DNA of 17,795 nucleotides. It comes from UMGS1851 sp900555605. Lineage in GTDB: Bacteria; Bacillota; Clostridia; UBA1212; UBA1255. The position numbers and the translations under genes were made by a program. Where the stretch lies: NCBI GenBank assembly GCA_902472555.1, contig CABROF010000048.1, positions 1-17,795 on the forward strand, written 5' to 3'. The notes beneath the pieces are model-generated. The model was not told the DNA's origin, did no database searches, and saw only the letters and a program-made list of their open reading frames with translations. Numbering within the stretch: position 1 is the first letter of the stretch; each line of letters begins with the position of its first letter. Below are positions 1 to 8,759 of this stretch, in pieces.

Positions 1-60
1 GCTCTCTATCCTGTGCAAAGCGGATCGGCGGCATATGGCGGCAGCGATTGGAGGAAATTT

Positions 61-327
61 ATGACGTTGCGGGAATTGAAACCCGGATATTCAGGAATTG
101 TGGAAAAATTGGATGGCGAGGGAGCGCTGCGGCGCAGACTGATCGATATGGGGATTACCCCCGGCACCCGCGTAACAGTCGTCTCCGTTGCGCCTTTAGG
201 GGATCCGGTCAAAATTGTTTTACGTGGATATGAGCTGTCCATGCGCAAAGATGATGCGGCAAAGGTGCGGATTCTTGACGGAAGCACCGCGCCCGGCGGA
301 ACGGATCGTATGGCGGGAAGGGGCTGA
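61..327 (+). CDS. feoA: Ferrous iron transport protein A (FeoA)
   Basis: An 88-residue cytoplasmic SH3-like FeoA-family protein that accompanies and is thought to modulate the FeoB iron permease. The family pattern is visible: an LRELKPG start, then RRRLIDMGITPGT, then PLGDPVKIVLRGYELSMRKDDA, which matches the FeoA 'LxxMGl.pG' and 'GDP....lrG..lalR..eA' blocks. I chose the ATG at 61 because a GGAGGA site lies about five bases upstream. A GTG at 13 is in frame but would add a non-conserved leader. The gene ends four bases before feoB, so the two are almost certainly translated from one transcript. A short open frame ending at 64 overlaps this start as ATGA, but it is too short to identify. Assignment is confident; the regulatory role is from family knowledge. 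Confidence 0.93.
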   Translation: MTLRELKPGYSGIVEKLDGEGALRRRLIDMGITPGTRVTVVSVAPLGDPVKIVLRGYELSMRKDDAAKVRILDGSTAPGGTDRMAGRG

Positions 328-331
328 AGGC

Positions 332-2374
332 ATGGGAGAGCGTGCAGTGAAAATTGCGCTTGTGGGCAATCCGAACAGCGGAAAAACCACGCTGTTCAAT
401 CATCTTACCGGCAGCAATCAGTATGTCGGAAACTGGCCCGGCGTTACGGTGGAAAAAAAGGAAGGACGGATCAGGCAGGCGGAGCGCTACGGCTATGACA
501 TTACCCTGGTGGATCTGCCGGGAATTTACTCTCTTTCCCCGTATTCGATGGAAGAAATCGTAGCCAGGGATTACGTAACAAAAGAAAAGCCGGATGCGGT
601 AATTAATATTGTCGATGCCACGAATATAGAACGAAACTTATATCTCAGCGTCCAGCTGATTGAGATGGAACGCCCCATGGTAATCGCCTTGAACATGATG
701 GATGAGGTGTATGCGAAGGGTGATGTGATCCATGTAGAGGAACTATCGCGGCGTCTGAATATTCCGGTGATTCCCATCACTGCGAAAACCGGAGAAGGGG
801 TGCCCCGCTTGGTGGAGGCAGCCGTTTCTCAGATTGAACGCGGATTTATCATGGAGCCTGACGATCTGTATGATGATTTTACCCATGAGATCCATCACAG
901 AATTGACAATCTCGTCTGGCAGCAGGCAAAAAACGCAGGACTTCCGGTGCATTGGACCTCTATTAAAATGCTGGAAGGCGACCAGCAGCTGCGCGGTGTG
1001 CTGGGGCTGCCGGATGAGACGCTGCGGAAAATCGATGAAATCGCGCATGAATACGAAGCCTCCAGTGCCCTCGGGGATCGTGAGACTATGGTTGCCGACA
1101 GCAGATATAAATATATAGAAAGAGTGGTCGGGGCCTCTGTCGTGAAAGCGAAATTAGGCAAGCGCACCCTGTCGGAAAAAATCGATGCAGTAGTTACGCA
1201 TCGCTTTTTTGCATTGCCGATTTTTTTATGCGTCATGTTTTTGATTTTCACCCTGACCTTTTCCACGATAGGCGCCTGGCTGCAGGATGGGGTGGCATGG
1301 CTGATTTCCGGAAAATTCAGTCCCTGGCTGCGGGAATGGATGACATCTCTCGGCGCGCAGACGTGGATGACCAGCCTGGTGGTGGACGGAGCTGTGAGCG
1401 GGGTCGGCGGCGTGCTGAGCTTTCTTCCGCAGATTGCGATTCTGTTCTGCCTGCTGTCTTTGCTGGAGGACAGCGGCTATATGTCCAGAATTGCATTTAT
1501 TATGGATCGGCTTCTGCGCAGATTCGGACTTTCCGGGAAAGCCTTTATTCCCATGCTGATGGGTTTCGGCTGTTCCGTGCCGGCGGTGATGGCAGCAAGA
1601 ACCATGGAAAATATGAAGGACCGCCGGATGACAATCATGCTGGTTCCTTTCATGTCCTGTTCTGCGAAGCTGCCCATTTACGGCTTTTTTGCCTCTGTGT
1701 TTTTTGAGCGGCATCAGGGGCTGGTGGTGTTCAGCCTGTATATGATCGGAATTCTGGCCGGTATTCTCAGCGGCATATTGTTTAAACATACGATTTTTAA
1801 AGGCGCGGATGCGCCGTTTGTTCTGGAGCTTCCGCCTTACCGCCTGCCGGGGCTTCGCAGCACGCTGCGCCATGTTTGGGACAAGGTTGAGCATTTTGTA
1901 AAAAAAGCGGCGACTCTGATCTTCGGCATGAGCGTTCTTTTGTGGTTCCTGCAGAGCTTTGATTTTACCCTGCATTTTGTCGCCGACAGCAAAGACAGTA
2001 TGCTCGGCGCCATCGGCGGAGTGATTGCGCCGATTTTCCGGCCTATGGGCTTCGGTACCTGGCAGGCCGCCGTGGCGCTGCTGACCGGTCTCGTTGCAAA
2101 GGAGGCCGTGGTTTCCTCCCTCATGCTTTTCTACGGACTCGGTTCGGCGGCAGGTGCCTCTGCCGCGGTATTAAGCGGGACCTTTGCTACGCCTGCGGCA
2201 GCGTACGCTTTCTTAGTGTTTACGCTGCTGTACGTACCGTGCGTGGCGGCATTTTCCACCATGCGGAGAGAATTGGGCGGCTGGAAATGGGCCATGGGAA
2301 GCGCCGCCTATCAGATCGGAACCGCGTATGTCCTTTCGTTTTTGGCATATACTATCTTAAACTTTATTTGGTAG
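332..2374 (+). CDS. feoB: Ferrous iron transporter FeoB
   Basis: A 680-residue GTPase-coupled Fe(II) permease of the cytoplasmic membrane. The N-terminal G domain shows G1 GNPNSGKT (residues 12-19), a switch-I region YVGNWPGVTVEKKEG, G3 DLPG (61-64), G4 NMMD (121-124) and a G5-like AKTGEGV near residue 152. From about residue 290 the protein is hydrophobic, with two Gate (nucleoside-recognition) domains. The first contains GFGCSVPA with Cys414, the conserved transmembrane Cys motif usually written GCNVPA. The second contains GLVAKEAVVSS. Length is normal for the family. The start is the ATG at 332, after a GGGGCTGAAGG stretch and directly behind feoA. An upstream in-frame GTG at 215 would lie inside feoA and is unlikely. 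A Cys-rich small protein follows, the usual clostridial arrangement. Confidence 0.97.
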   Translation: MGERAVKIALVGNPNSGKTTLFNHLTGSNQYVGNWPGVTVEKKEGRIRQAERYGYDITLVDLPGIYSLSPYSMEEIVARDYVTKEKPDAVINIVDATNIERNLYLSVQLIEMERPMVIALNMMDEVYAKGDVIHVEELSRRLNIPVIPITAKTGEGVPRLVEAAVSQIERGFIMEPDDLYDDFTHEIHHRIDNLVWQQAKNAGLPVHWTSIKMLEGDQQLRGVLGLPDETLRKIDEIAHEYEASSALGDRETMVADSRYKYIERVVGASVVKAKLGKRTLSEKIDAVVTHRFFALPIFLCVMFLIFTLTFSTIGAWLQDGVAWLISGKFSPWLREWMTSLGAQTWMTSLVVDGAVSGVGGVLSFLPQIAILFCLLSLLEDSGYMSRIAFIMDRLLRRFGLSGKAFIPMLMGFGCSVPAVMAARTMENMKDRRMTIMLVPFMSCSAKLPIYGFFASVFFERHQGLVVFSLYMIGILAGILSGILFKHTIFKGADAPFVLELPPYRLPGLRSTLRHVWDKVEHFVKKAATLIFGMSVLLWFLQSFDFTLHFVADSKDSMLGAIGGVIAPIFRPMGFGTWQAAVALLTGLVAKEAVVSSLMLFYGLGSAAGASAAVLSGTFATPAAAYAFLVFTLLYVPCVAAFSTMRRELGGWKWAMGSAAYQIGTAYVLSFLAYTILNFIW

Positions 2375-2426
2375 GCAGCGTATCACCGGCACCGTAGGGA
2401 TGCGCGGCGCGGAACGGAGCTTATTT

Positions 2427-2612
2427 ATGAAATGGATTCCTTATATACTTACGGTATTGGTGATTGCATACGGCGGATTTTGTCTGGTCCGGCATTTTAT
2501 AAAAAGGAAAAAACGCGGAGAATGCGGCAGCTGCTGCGGCGACTGCGGAACCTGTCCGCACGTGCGCAAGCAGGAGCGCTTGCCGGACGGAGAGGATTCA
2601 GGTAAAATATAG
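2427..2612 (+). CDS. FeoB-associated Cys-rich membrane protein
   Basis: A 61-residue small membrane protein. Residues 4-24 form one transmembrane helix. A basic stretch (HFIKRKKR) follows, then a Cys cluster CGSCCGDCGTC with cysteines at about 33, 36, 37, 40 and 43, and a polar tail. This layout and the position directly after feoB match the FeoB-associated Cys-rich membrane protein family, thought to help iron delivery, possibly by binding iron or shielding the pore; the exact role is unproven. I chose the ATG at 2427 because GGAG sits seven bases upstream. An in-frame ATG at 2400 has AGGG almost touching it and would add nine residues ahead of the helix. The gap to feoB is 52 bases, so it is probably the third gene of the feo operon. 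Confidence 0.85.
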   Translation: MKWIPYILTVLVIAYGGFCLVRHFIKRKKRGECGSCCGDCGTCPHVRKQERLPDGEDSGKI

Positions 2613-2624
2613 AAGCAAACGACG

Positions 2625-2649
2625 GCTGCCGGGCGGAAGCTCCGGCGGC
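2625..2649 (+). other. Hairpin after the feo genes
   Basis: GCTGCCGG (2625-2632) can pair with CCGGCGGC (2642-2649) around a nine-base loop, with one G-T wobble. It lies in the 93-base gap between the Cys-rich protein and the phosphoesterase. No T tract follows, so it is not a standard intrinsic terminator. It may stabilise the 3' end of the feo message or be chance in GC-rich sequence. Confidence 0.3.
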
Positions 2650-2705
2650 GCTGTCATCGGATCATCCTTCAGAAAAAAAGTATACGCGGAAAAGGGGGCG
2701 GTGTG

Positions 2706-4115
2706 ATGGGCGGCGAGAGCTTTCACAAAAAAAAGATATTGCTGCTGTGCGGAGGTATGCTGCTTGTCTGCGCGGCAATCGTGCTGGTCCTGATTTTTGC
2801 CTCCGGGACAGAGTCTTCCGGAATCGGCGCTGTCGGTGAGGTAGAGCGCATCACCGTTTCATATGGCAAAAACCCTGCCTCAGAAATGAATTTTTGCTGG
2901 TATACCACGCAGGCGCACAAAGGAACTTTTATTCAGTACCTGCCGAAGATCTCGGACGCGGTCCCTGATTTTCAAGAGGAAGGCGTATCAACAAAAGAAG
3001 GTTATATTGAACAGGTTGCGGAATTATATCCGGCGGCGGGCCAGGAGTCCGCACCGTACCCTGAGCTGCAGGAACGTACGGTTGTCCGGCATCGCCTTTA
3101 TTTATCGGATTTAGAATCTGGTACCGCATATTGGTACCGGATTGGAGACAGGCAGACAAATACCTGGAGCCGGCCGGCGGTATTTCGCACCGCGGCGGCA
3201 GCGGGCAGTGCAGAACCGTTTTCTTTTCTACTTGCTACGGACTCCCAAGGGTTTGTGTACAGTCATTTTGAATTATGGAGCGATTGTATCAGCAGGGCAG
3301 GGCAGCGCCATGCGGATGCGGCTTTTCTGCTGCATTTGGGCGACTTTGTGGAAGACGGCATGAACGCGCTGCAGTGGCAGTCTCTTTTGAATCTTCCGAA
3401 TCAGCTCCTGCGGGGCCTTCCGGTGATGCCTGTGGCAGGGAACAAGGATACCCGGCATGTATTCGATTATTTTACGCTGGGCAGTCCTGCGGACACAGAG
3501 CCGCTGACTGCGGGTTGGTATTCCTTTGATTACGCGGATACGCATTTTACGATTCTTTACACCGGAGACGATCGCAGCGATCTGTCAAAAAAGCAGCTGA
3601 AATGGCTGAAACAGGATTTAGCCGATTCGGATGCACGGTGGAAAATCGTGGTTATGCATAAAGCGCCGTATTCCAACGCCAATCACGCAGACGACAAAGA
3701 GATCGTCGCCCTGCGCAAGCAGCTCCTTCCGGTGTTCGATGCCTACGGGGTGGATGCGGTGCTGCAGGGACATGACCATTATTATTTCCGCTCTGCGCCG
3801 GTGCGGGACGGGGCAGCCGGTACGTATACGGAAACAAAGGAACAGTTTGCCGGAGATGCGGGAATCGGTGAAATGACCGTTTTGCGCGATGTCCGGGGAA
3901 CCGTATATTTTATCAACGGCAGCGCAGGCGTGAAGCAATATTCGAAAACCTTCCGGGATATGCCGGAAATCTGCGCAGCCGAGGCGCTGCGGCTTTCGGA
4001 TCCGACGTATTCATACTGTACGGTTACAGAAGAACGGTTCACCGTTTATACGTATACGGTGGATAGAAATAACGGAAGTATAAGCCTTGTCGAGGCTTGG
4101 TGCATCGAGAAGTGA
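2706..4115 (+). CDS. Membrane-anchored purple-acid-phosphatase-like metallophosphoesterase
   Basis: A 469-residue protein with a KKK-flanked hydrophobic helix at about residues 10-33 and no lipobox, so it is probably anchored with the enzyme outside. Residues about 45-170 resemble the Fn3-like N-terminal domain of purple acid phosphatases. The calcineurin-like domain follows with recognisable metal-site blocks: DSQ (Asp179), GDFVED (Asp213), GNKD (Asn246-Asp248), VVMH (His318) and GHDH (His356, His358). The third block is odd: the family has GNH(D/E), and the His is replaced by Lys247 here. That His normally assists catalysis, so activity may be altered. ATG 2706 follows AAGGGGG by seven bases; the overlapping GTG at 2703 is the alternative. 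Substrate is unknown. It lies between feo genes and ribF with short gaps. Confidence 0.85.
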   Translation: MGGESFHKKKILLLCGGMLLVCAAIVLVLIFASGTESSGIGAVGEVERITVSYGKNPASEMNFCWYTTQAHKGTFIQYLPKISDAVPDFQEEGVSTKEGYIEQVAELYPAAGQESAPYPELQERTVVRHRLYLSDLESGTAYWYRIGDRQTNTWSRPAVFRTAAAAGSAEPFSFLLATDSQGFVYSHFELWSDCISRAGQRHADAAFLLHLGDFVEDGMNALQWQSLLNLPNQLLRGLPVMPVAGNKDTRHVFDYFTLGSPADTEPLTAGWYSFDYADTHFTILYTGDDRSDLSKKQLKWLKQDLADSDARWKIVVMHKAPYSNANHADDKEIVALRKQLLPVFDAYGVDAVLQGHDHYYFRSAPVRDGAAGTYTETKEQFAGDAGIGEMTVLRDVRGTVYFINGSAGVKQYSKTFRDMPEICAAEALRLSDPTYSYCTVTEERFTVYTYTVDRNNGSISLVEAWCIEK

Positions 4116-4140
4116 ACAGTTGGCAAAGGAGAAGGCGTTT

Positions 4141-5049
4141 ATGAAACAGTACAGAAGCGGCGGCTTCGGGTCCTGCGGCGTAGGACTCGGAAATTTTGAC
4201 GGCATTCATTACGGACACGGGGCGCTGCTCGACACGCTGAAACAGGCGTGCGCGGCTGCAGGGCTGGAATCCGTGGTATATACGTTTGAAAATCACCCGA
4301 ATTTTGTTTTGTTCCAAGACCGTGTGACGCCCATCATTATGACGTGTGAGCAAAAGATCCGCATACTGGAAGAAAAGGGGATCGATGCAGTCTATTTTGA
4401 ACGGTTTGACGAAGCGTACGCAAGGATGACGCCGGAAGCATTTGCAGATGAAATTCTGCGGAAGAAGCTGAATGCCAGGCTTGCCGTGGTGGGATACGAT
4501 TATACCTTTGGCGCTGGAGGAAAGGGAACCGCCGAGGATCTGAAGCGCTTAGGCGCGGCCTTCGGCCTGCAGGTGCTTGTTGTTCCGCCGGTGCGCGTAG
4601 GAGACACCGTGGTTTCAAGCACCTTGCTTCGGAAAATGATCCGAGAAGGTAAAATGCGGGAATTCTCTGCTTTTACGGGAAGAATGTATTCGATTCCCGG
4701 CAAAGTGGTGGTGGGCAGAAAGGTGGGACGTTCCCTCGGCTTTCCCACGGCGAATATTATCCCGCGGGAGGGCTTTGCCATGCCGAAATTCGGCGTATAT
4801 GCCACAGAAACCCTGATCAGCGGAAAAATGTACCGCAGCGTTACCAATGTGGGGGACAACCCGACATTTTACCGGAACGCAGGCGTGACGATTGAAACTT
4901 ACATAATTGATTATAATAATAAACTGTACGGCGAGCATATCGAAGTGTTCTTTGCAGAAAAAATCCGAGATGAAATGCGGTTTGACAGCCCGGAGGCCTT
5001 GTCCCTCCAGCTGAAGCGGGATGTTCTGAGGCGCAGAGAAATGAAGTAA
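4141..5049 (+). CDS. ribF: Bifunctional riboflavin kinase / FMN adenylyltransferase
   Basis: A 302-residue cytoplasmic enzyme that phosphorylates riboflavin to FMN and adenylylates FMN to FAD. The N-terminal adenylyltransferase domain has the nucleotidyltransferase block GNFDGIHYGH (residues 17-26) and the SSTLLRKMIREGKM block near 159-172. The C-terminal flavokinase domain has GRSLGFPTANI (Thr203 and Asn205 in the PTAN motif), FGVYATE, and the closing ETYIIDYNNKLYG block. Length is typical. I chose ATG 4141 because AAGGAG lies nine bases upstream; an in-frame TTG at 4087 would fall inside the phosphoesterase. There is no room for an FMN riboswitch immediately upstream, so expression probably follows an upstream promoter. 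The next gene starts 29 bases later. Confidence 0.96.
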   Translation: MKQYRSGGFGSCGVGLGNFDGIHYGHGALLDTLKQACAAAGLESVVYTFENHPNFVLFQDRVTPIIMTCEQKIRILEEKGIDAVYFERFDEAYARMTPEAFADEILRKKLNARLAVVGYDYTFGAGGKGTAEDLKRLGAAFGLQVLVVPPVRVGDTVVSSTLLRKMIREGKMREFSAFTGRMYSIPGKVVVGRKVGRSLGFPTANIIPREGFAMPKFGVYATETLISGKMYRSVTNVGDNPTFYRNAGVTIETYIIDYNNKLYGEHIEVFFAEKIRDEMRFDSPEALSLQLKRDVLRRREMK

Positions 5050-5078
5050 AGGGCCGGGCGGAGAGGAATGATGACATC

Positions 5079-6416
5079 ATGAAAAAAATAGCGGATTTCG
5101 GCGGGGCAGAGGTTTTCTATATCCCGACGGACAAATTTAAGACATGCGGGATCAACGTTACGTTTTGCGATAATCTCAGTAAAGACAGAGCCTACCGGAA
5201 TGCCCTTGTGCCGATGATTCTCAACAGGGGATGCAGCCGGTTTCCCACCGCGCGGGAAATTGCCCGCCGGCTGCTGTCGCTTTACGGCGCGGGGATCTCA
5301 GTGAATGTAGATAAAAAGGGAGAAATACAGCTGATCCAGTTTGTGGCGGATTTTCCGGATGAAAAATATGCCGCCCTTGGGAAAAGCGGCTTTGAGAGAA
5401 GCAGCGAGGGCCTGGCGATGAAGGTCCTGCGCCTTCTGTTTGATCTGATCACCGATCCGGTGACGGAAATGACCAACGGTCAGGAGGGATTTGCAAAAGA
5501 ATACTTTGTGCAGGAACGGATCAATCAGGACAGCTTTATCCGCTCCGCGGTAAATGATAAGCAGTCCTATGCCATGCTGCGCTGTCAGGCGCTGATGTGC
5601 GCCGGAGAGCCCTACGGCGTTTATGAGCTGGGCGCGGTTTCCGACGGCGAATCCCTTGACCCCGTATCCCTGTACCGGTATTACAGGGACTATTTTCTGC
5701 GGCGCCTGCCGGTAAAAATTTTTTATTGCGGCAGAGAGGAGCCGGAGGCATTGCTTACGCTTCTGGATGGGATCTCCTGTCTGCACGAAGGCGATCGGAT
5801 CAATCTGAATCCCGGCTATGTTCCCTTCGGCGGAGGGGGCATGCGGATGGAAGAAGAGGTGTTTGATGTTGCCCAGGGTAAATTGAATATCGGCTTCCGC
5901 ACGAACATTCCTCCGGATTCGCCGCAGTTTCCGGCGCTTGCCGTATGCAACGGCATTTTCGGTGCCGGCACGCAGTCAAAGCTGTTTCAGAATGTGCGGG
6001 AGAAAAATAGTCTTGCATATTACGCAGCTTCCCGCTTGGAGCGTCTGAAGGGCATCATGGTCGCTTACTGCGGCATTGCGTGTAAAAATGAAAAACAGGC
6101 GCGGGAACTGATTCTCGCCCAGCTGGAGGATATCAAACGCGGTGCGGTGACGCAGGAGGAATATGAGGCAACGATCCGGATGTTCCGCAACAGCTTCCAT
6201 TCCTATAAAGACACACAGTTTGCGATTATGGATTTTTATATCGGCCAGAGCTTCCTCAGGCAGGGCCAGAGCATTGATGCGTTTATCGATTCGATTACGC
6301 GGGTGACGATTGAGGATGTAATTGCCGCGGCGCAGAATATCCATCCGGATCTTGTATATTTCCTGCGGGGGACTGACGAAGAGGCCGCAGAGGGTGACGA
6401 TGGCGCAGAAGAATGA
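5079..6416 (+). CDS. ymfF: M16 peptidase-like protein without the zinc site (YmfF type)
   Basis: A 445-residue M16-family homologue. The fold is recognisable from the N-terminal SKDRAYRNALVPMILNRGCSRFPTAREIARRL block, where the protein should carry HxxEH, and the C-terminal NVREKNSLAYYAASRLERLKGIM block. There is no HxxEH or equivalent, so it is predicted to be a non-peptidase partner. In Bacillota this protein is regularly encoded beside the catalytic homologue YmfH, as here, where the gap is under 20 bases. The pair is named after an association with the EF-P 5-aminopentanol modification locus of Bacillus subtilis; its biochemical job is not settled. The start ATG 5079 follows GAGAGGA at about 11 bases. 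M16 enzymes are usually two-lobed heterodimers or fusions, so a YmfF-YmfH complex is likely (inference). Confidence 0.9.
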   Translation: MKKIADFGGAEVFYIPTDKFKTCGINVTFCDNLSKDRAYRNALVPMILNRGCSRFPTAREIARRLLSLYGAGISVNVDKKGEIQLIQFVADFPDEKYAALGKSGFERSSEGLAMKVLRLLFDLITDPVTEMTNGQEGFAKEYFVQERINQDSFIRSAVNDKQSYAMLRCQALMCAGEPYGVYELGAVSDGESLDPVSLYRYYRDYFLRRLPVKIFYCGREEPEALLTLLDGISCLHEGDRINLNPGYVPFGGGGMRMEEEVFDVAQGKLNIGFRTNIPPDSPQFPALAVCNGIFGAGTQSKLFQNVREKNSLAYYAASRLERLKGIMVAYCGIACKNEKQARELILAQLEDIKRGAVTQEEYEATIRMFRNSFHSYKDTQFAIMDFYIGQSFLRQGQSIDAFIDSITRVTIEDVIAAAQNIHPDLVYFLRGTDEEAAEGDDGAEE

Positions 6417-6434
6417 GAAAGGATGAATCTTGTT

Positions 6435-7709
6435 ATGAATAAGACGATATATCAGGAAATTGACGAGACGCTGTATACGTTTACCCATCCCTCCGGACTG
6501 CGGGTGCAGATCGTGCCGAAGCCCGGATATTATAAAAAGTTTGCGATTTTTTCGGTGGATTTCGGTTCCATAAACAAACGCTTCATCATACCGGGGCAGC
6601 AGAAGATCACGGAGGTTCCCGGCGGCGTGGCGCATTTTCTGGAACACAAGCTTTTTGAACAGGAGGACGGAAACGTTATGGACCGCTATGCGGCCCTGGG
6701 CGCCAGCTCCAACGCTGCGACCAGCTTTTCCAGAACCTATTATTATTTTACCTGTACGGATTGTTTTGCACAGTGCCTCGCGCTGCTGCTGCATTTTGTA
6801 CTGCATCCGTATATTACGGAAGAAAGCGTGGAAAAAGAAAAGGGCATCATTTCCCAGGAAATCAATATGTATTTAGACAGTCCGGATTTTGTGGTATCTA
6901 TGAATCTGCTGAGGCTGCTGTTTCATAACAATCCCGTGCGGGAAGACATTGCCGGCTCCGTGGAGGATGTCATGCACACTACGGCCGACATTTTAAGACT
7001 GTGTCACAGTACCTTCTATTCGCCGGATAATATGGTGCTTACTGTTGTGGGAGATGTTTCGCCGGAAGAGGTAGCGTCCATTGTCCGGGATCAAATTTCC
7101 GGGGAACGCCGTACCGGAACGCTGCAGCGGATTTTTGACGAGGAACCGGCGTCTTTGGCGGGAACCTCCCAAATTGTCCGGATGGATGTAGCGACTCCGC
7201 TGTTTAATATCGGATTCAAGGACCACGCCCTGCGCTATACCGGCATGGAGCGGGTGCGCAGGGAACTCGCCGGCACGATCCTCAAGGACATGCTGTTCGG
7301 CAGAAGCTCCGCCTTTTTTGAAGACCTGTATAACCGCGGCCTGATCAATCAGGAGTTTTACGCAGATTATGATATTGAACGGGATTATGCCATGGCCGGC
7401 CTCGGCGGCGAATCAAAGGATCCGGAAACGGTGCGGGAACTGGTGGCGCAGTATCTGCAGCGGTGCAAAAGAGACGGATTCAATCAGGCAGATTTTGAAA
7501 TGCTGCGCAATGCCTATGCCGGGCGGCTCCTGAAACGGCTGAATGTGCCGGAAACCATCGGAAAACAATTCTCCGCGCTGTATCTTCAGGGGATCTCGGG
7601 ATTTGACTATTTTTCTGCATGTGGTACAATAACCTTTGATGAAATTAACCAAGTTTTTGAAGAGGTCTTTTTGCAGGATATGGCTATTTCGGTAGTTTTA
7701 AGCAAATAG
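6435..7709 (+). CDS. ymfH: M16 zinc metallopeptidase (YmfH type)
   Basis: A 424-residue catalytic M16 peptidase. The inverted zinc motif HFLEH is at residues 67-71 and the downstream acidic ligand block EKEKGIISQE is at about 133-142. The surrounding sequence (GGVAHFLEHKLFEQEDG, then VVGDVSPEEV near 205) is typical of Bacillus YmfH. It is the active partner of the upstream YmfF-like protein. I prefer ATG 6435, since AAAGGA lies 11 bases before it and the resulting N terminus matches known homologues in length. The ATG at 6423 is in frame but has its purine-rich site directly abutting. The usual start just after the YmfF stop implies translational coupling. The substrate is unknown. lgt begins 24 bases downstream, so this probably belongs to one long operon. 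Confidence 0.92.
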   Translation: MNKTIYQEIDETLYTFTHPSGLRVQIVPKPGYYKKFAIFSVDFGSINKRFIIPGQQKITEVPGGVAHFLEHKLFEQEDGNVMDRYAALGASSNAATSFSRTYYYFTCTDCFAQCLALLLHFVLHPYITEESVEKEKGIISQEINMYLDSPDFVVSMNLLRLLFHNNPVREDIAGSVEDVMHTTADILRLCHSTFYSPDNMVLTVVGDVSPEEVASIVRDQISGERRTGTLQRIFDEEPASLAGTSQIVRMDVATPLFNIGFKDHALRYTGMERVRRELAGTILKDMLFGRSSAFFEDLYNRGLINQEFYADYDIERDYAMAGLGGESKDPETVRELVAQYLQRCKRDGFNQADFEMLRNAYAGRLLKRLNVPETIGKQFSALYLQGISGFDYFSACGTITFDEINQVFEEVFLQDMAISVVLSK

Positions 7710-7733
7710 ACCGGAAAGACAGGTGCTGTATCA

Positions 7734-8759
7734 ATGCAAGACTGGGTCTCGTTTCCAAATATCCTGCCGAACAGCGGCATTCGCTTCAATATAGATAAGG
7801 TTGCCTTTGAAATCGGGAGCCTGTCGGTGCGTTGGTATGGGGTCATTATCTGCTTCGGCTTTGTTTTGGCGGTGGTGCTTGCCATGAGGGCCTGTAAAAA
7901 GTATGACATCAGCCAGGACGACCTGCTGGATTATCTGCTGTTTGCAATGCCTGCCGCAGTGATCGGCGCGCGTTTGTACTATGTCGCGTTCAGACTGGAC
8001 TACTATTTAGAGAACCCAAAGGAAATTATTAATTATACAAACGGCGGACTGGCGATTTACGGCGGTATTATCGGCGCCGTCATTGCGGCTGCCATTGTTG
8101 CAAAGGTCAAAAAGCAGTCCTTTTTGAAAATCATTGATTTTTCAGTGCCTTATATTATATTGGGGCAGGCCATCGGCAGATGGGGCAATCTGATCAATCA
8201 GGAAGCGTACGGCGGTCCTACCGCGCTGCCTTGGGGCATGACGGGGTCCTTGATCGAAAAAGAGGTCGTACAAATGGGATACGAGGCCGGCACGCTGGTT
8301 CATCCCACCTTTTTATACGAGTCTCTGTGGTGTATCGCGGGATTCGTGCTGATGCTCGTTTATCGGCGCAAATGGCAGAAGGCCCGGGGAGAGGTCCTCT
8401 GTTTTTATATGATCTATTACGGAATCGGCAGAGCGATGATTGAGGGGCTGCGGACAGACAGTCTGATGCTCGGGTCCTTCCGCGTATCCCAGCTGCTTTC
8501 CCTTGCTCTGATTATCGTCGGAATCGCCATGTTTATCGATTTGAGAAAACGTTACCGGCATGAGATCTACGAAAAGGGCACAGCCGATGGGGAAACGGAA
8601 AGCTCTTTGTCCGGCGTCGTAGCGCGTATGGAAGCGGCGGATGAAACGACGGAAAAAGGTGAGATCGCGGAACTGGAAATTCGACGGGGAGATGAAATGC
8701 AATCGTATGCGGAGCAGGATACCGACCAGACGGCTGTGGACAGAGATCGAGGGGAATAA
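7734..8759 (+). CDS. lgt: Prolipoprotein diacylglyceryl transferase (Lgt)
   Basis: A 341-residue multi-pass membrane enzyme that moves a diacylglyceryl group from phosphatidylglycerol to the lipobox Cys of prolipoproteins. The family signature GRWGNLINQEAYG begins at residue 148. The N-terminal block VRWYGVIICFGF and the GGLAIYGGIIGA block also match. About seven hydrophobic segments run to near residue 275. The remaining roughly 60 residues form an unusual acidic, Glu/Asp-rich, probably disordered tail; typical family members end soon after the last helix. The ATG 7734 follows CAGGTG by about eight bases. The tail-coding DNA overlaps the start of the rodA frame. No canonical terminator separates this gene from its neighbours. 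Confidence 0.96.
   Translation: MQDWVSFPNILPNSGIRFNIDKVAFEIGSLSVRWYGVIICFGFVLAVVLAMRACKKYDISQDDLLDYLLFAMPAAVIGARLYYVAFRLDYYLENPKEIINYTNGGLAIYGGIIGAVIAAAIVAKVKKQSFLKIIDFSVPYIILGQAIGRWGNLINQEAYGGPTALPWGMTGSLIEKEVVQMGYEAGTLVHPTFLYESLWCIAGFVLMLVYRRKWQKARGEVLCFYMIYYGIGRAMIEGLRTDSLMLGSFRVSQLLSLALIIVGIAMFIDLRKRYRHEIYEKGTADGETESSLSGVVARMEAADETTEKGEIAELEIRRGDEMQSYAEQDTDQTAVDRDRGE

Noticed and set aside
2..64. Open frame running from the left edge to a TGA that overlaps the feoA ATG as ATGA.
   Set aside because: It could be the tail of an upstream operon gene, but 20 residues without a recognisable family are too few to call.
1226..1975. Long antisense open frame inside feoB.
   Set aside because: Its composition (runs of His, Gln, Arg) and position antisense to strongly conserved FeoB coding mark it as a shadow.
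2640..2705. Promoter before the phosphoesterase gene, with TATACG near 2681.
   Set aside because: No acceptable -35 hexamer lies 16-18 bases upstream.
4090..4140. FMN riboswitch before ribF.
   Set aside because: The gap is only 25 bases and no conserved FMN-aptamer segment is seen.
5079..6416. Calling the first M16 gene a frameshifted or damaged peptidase.
   Set aside because: The frame is intact and full length, and lack of HxxEH is normal for YmfF-type partners.
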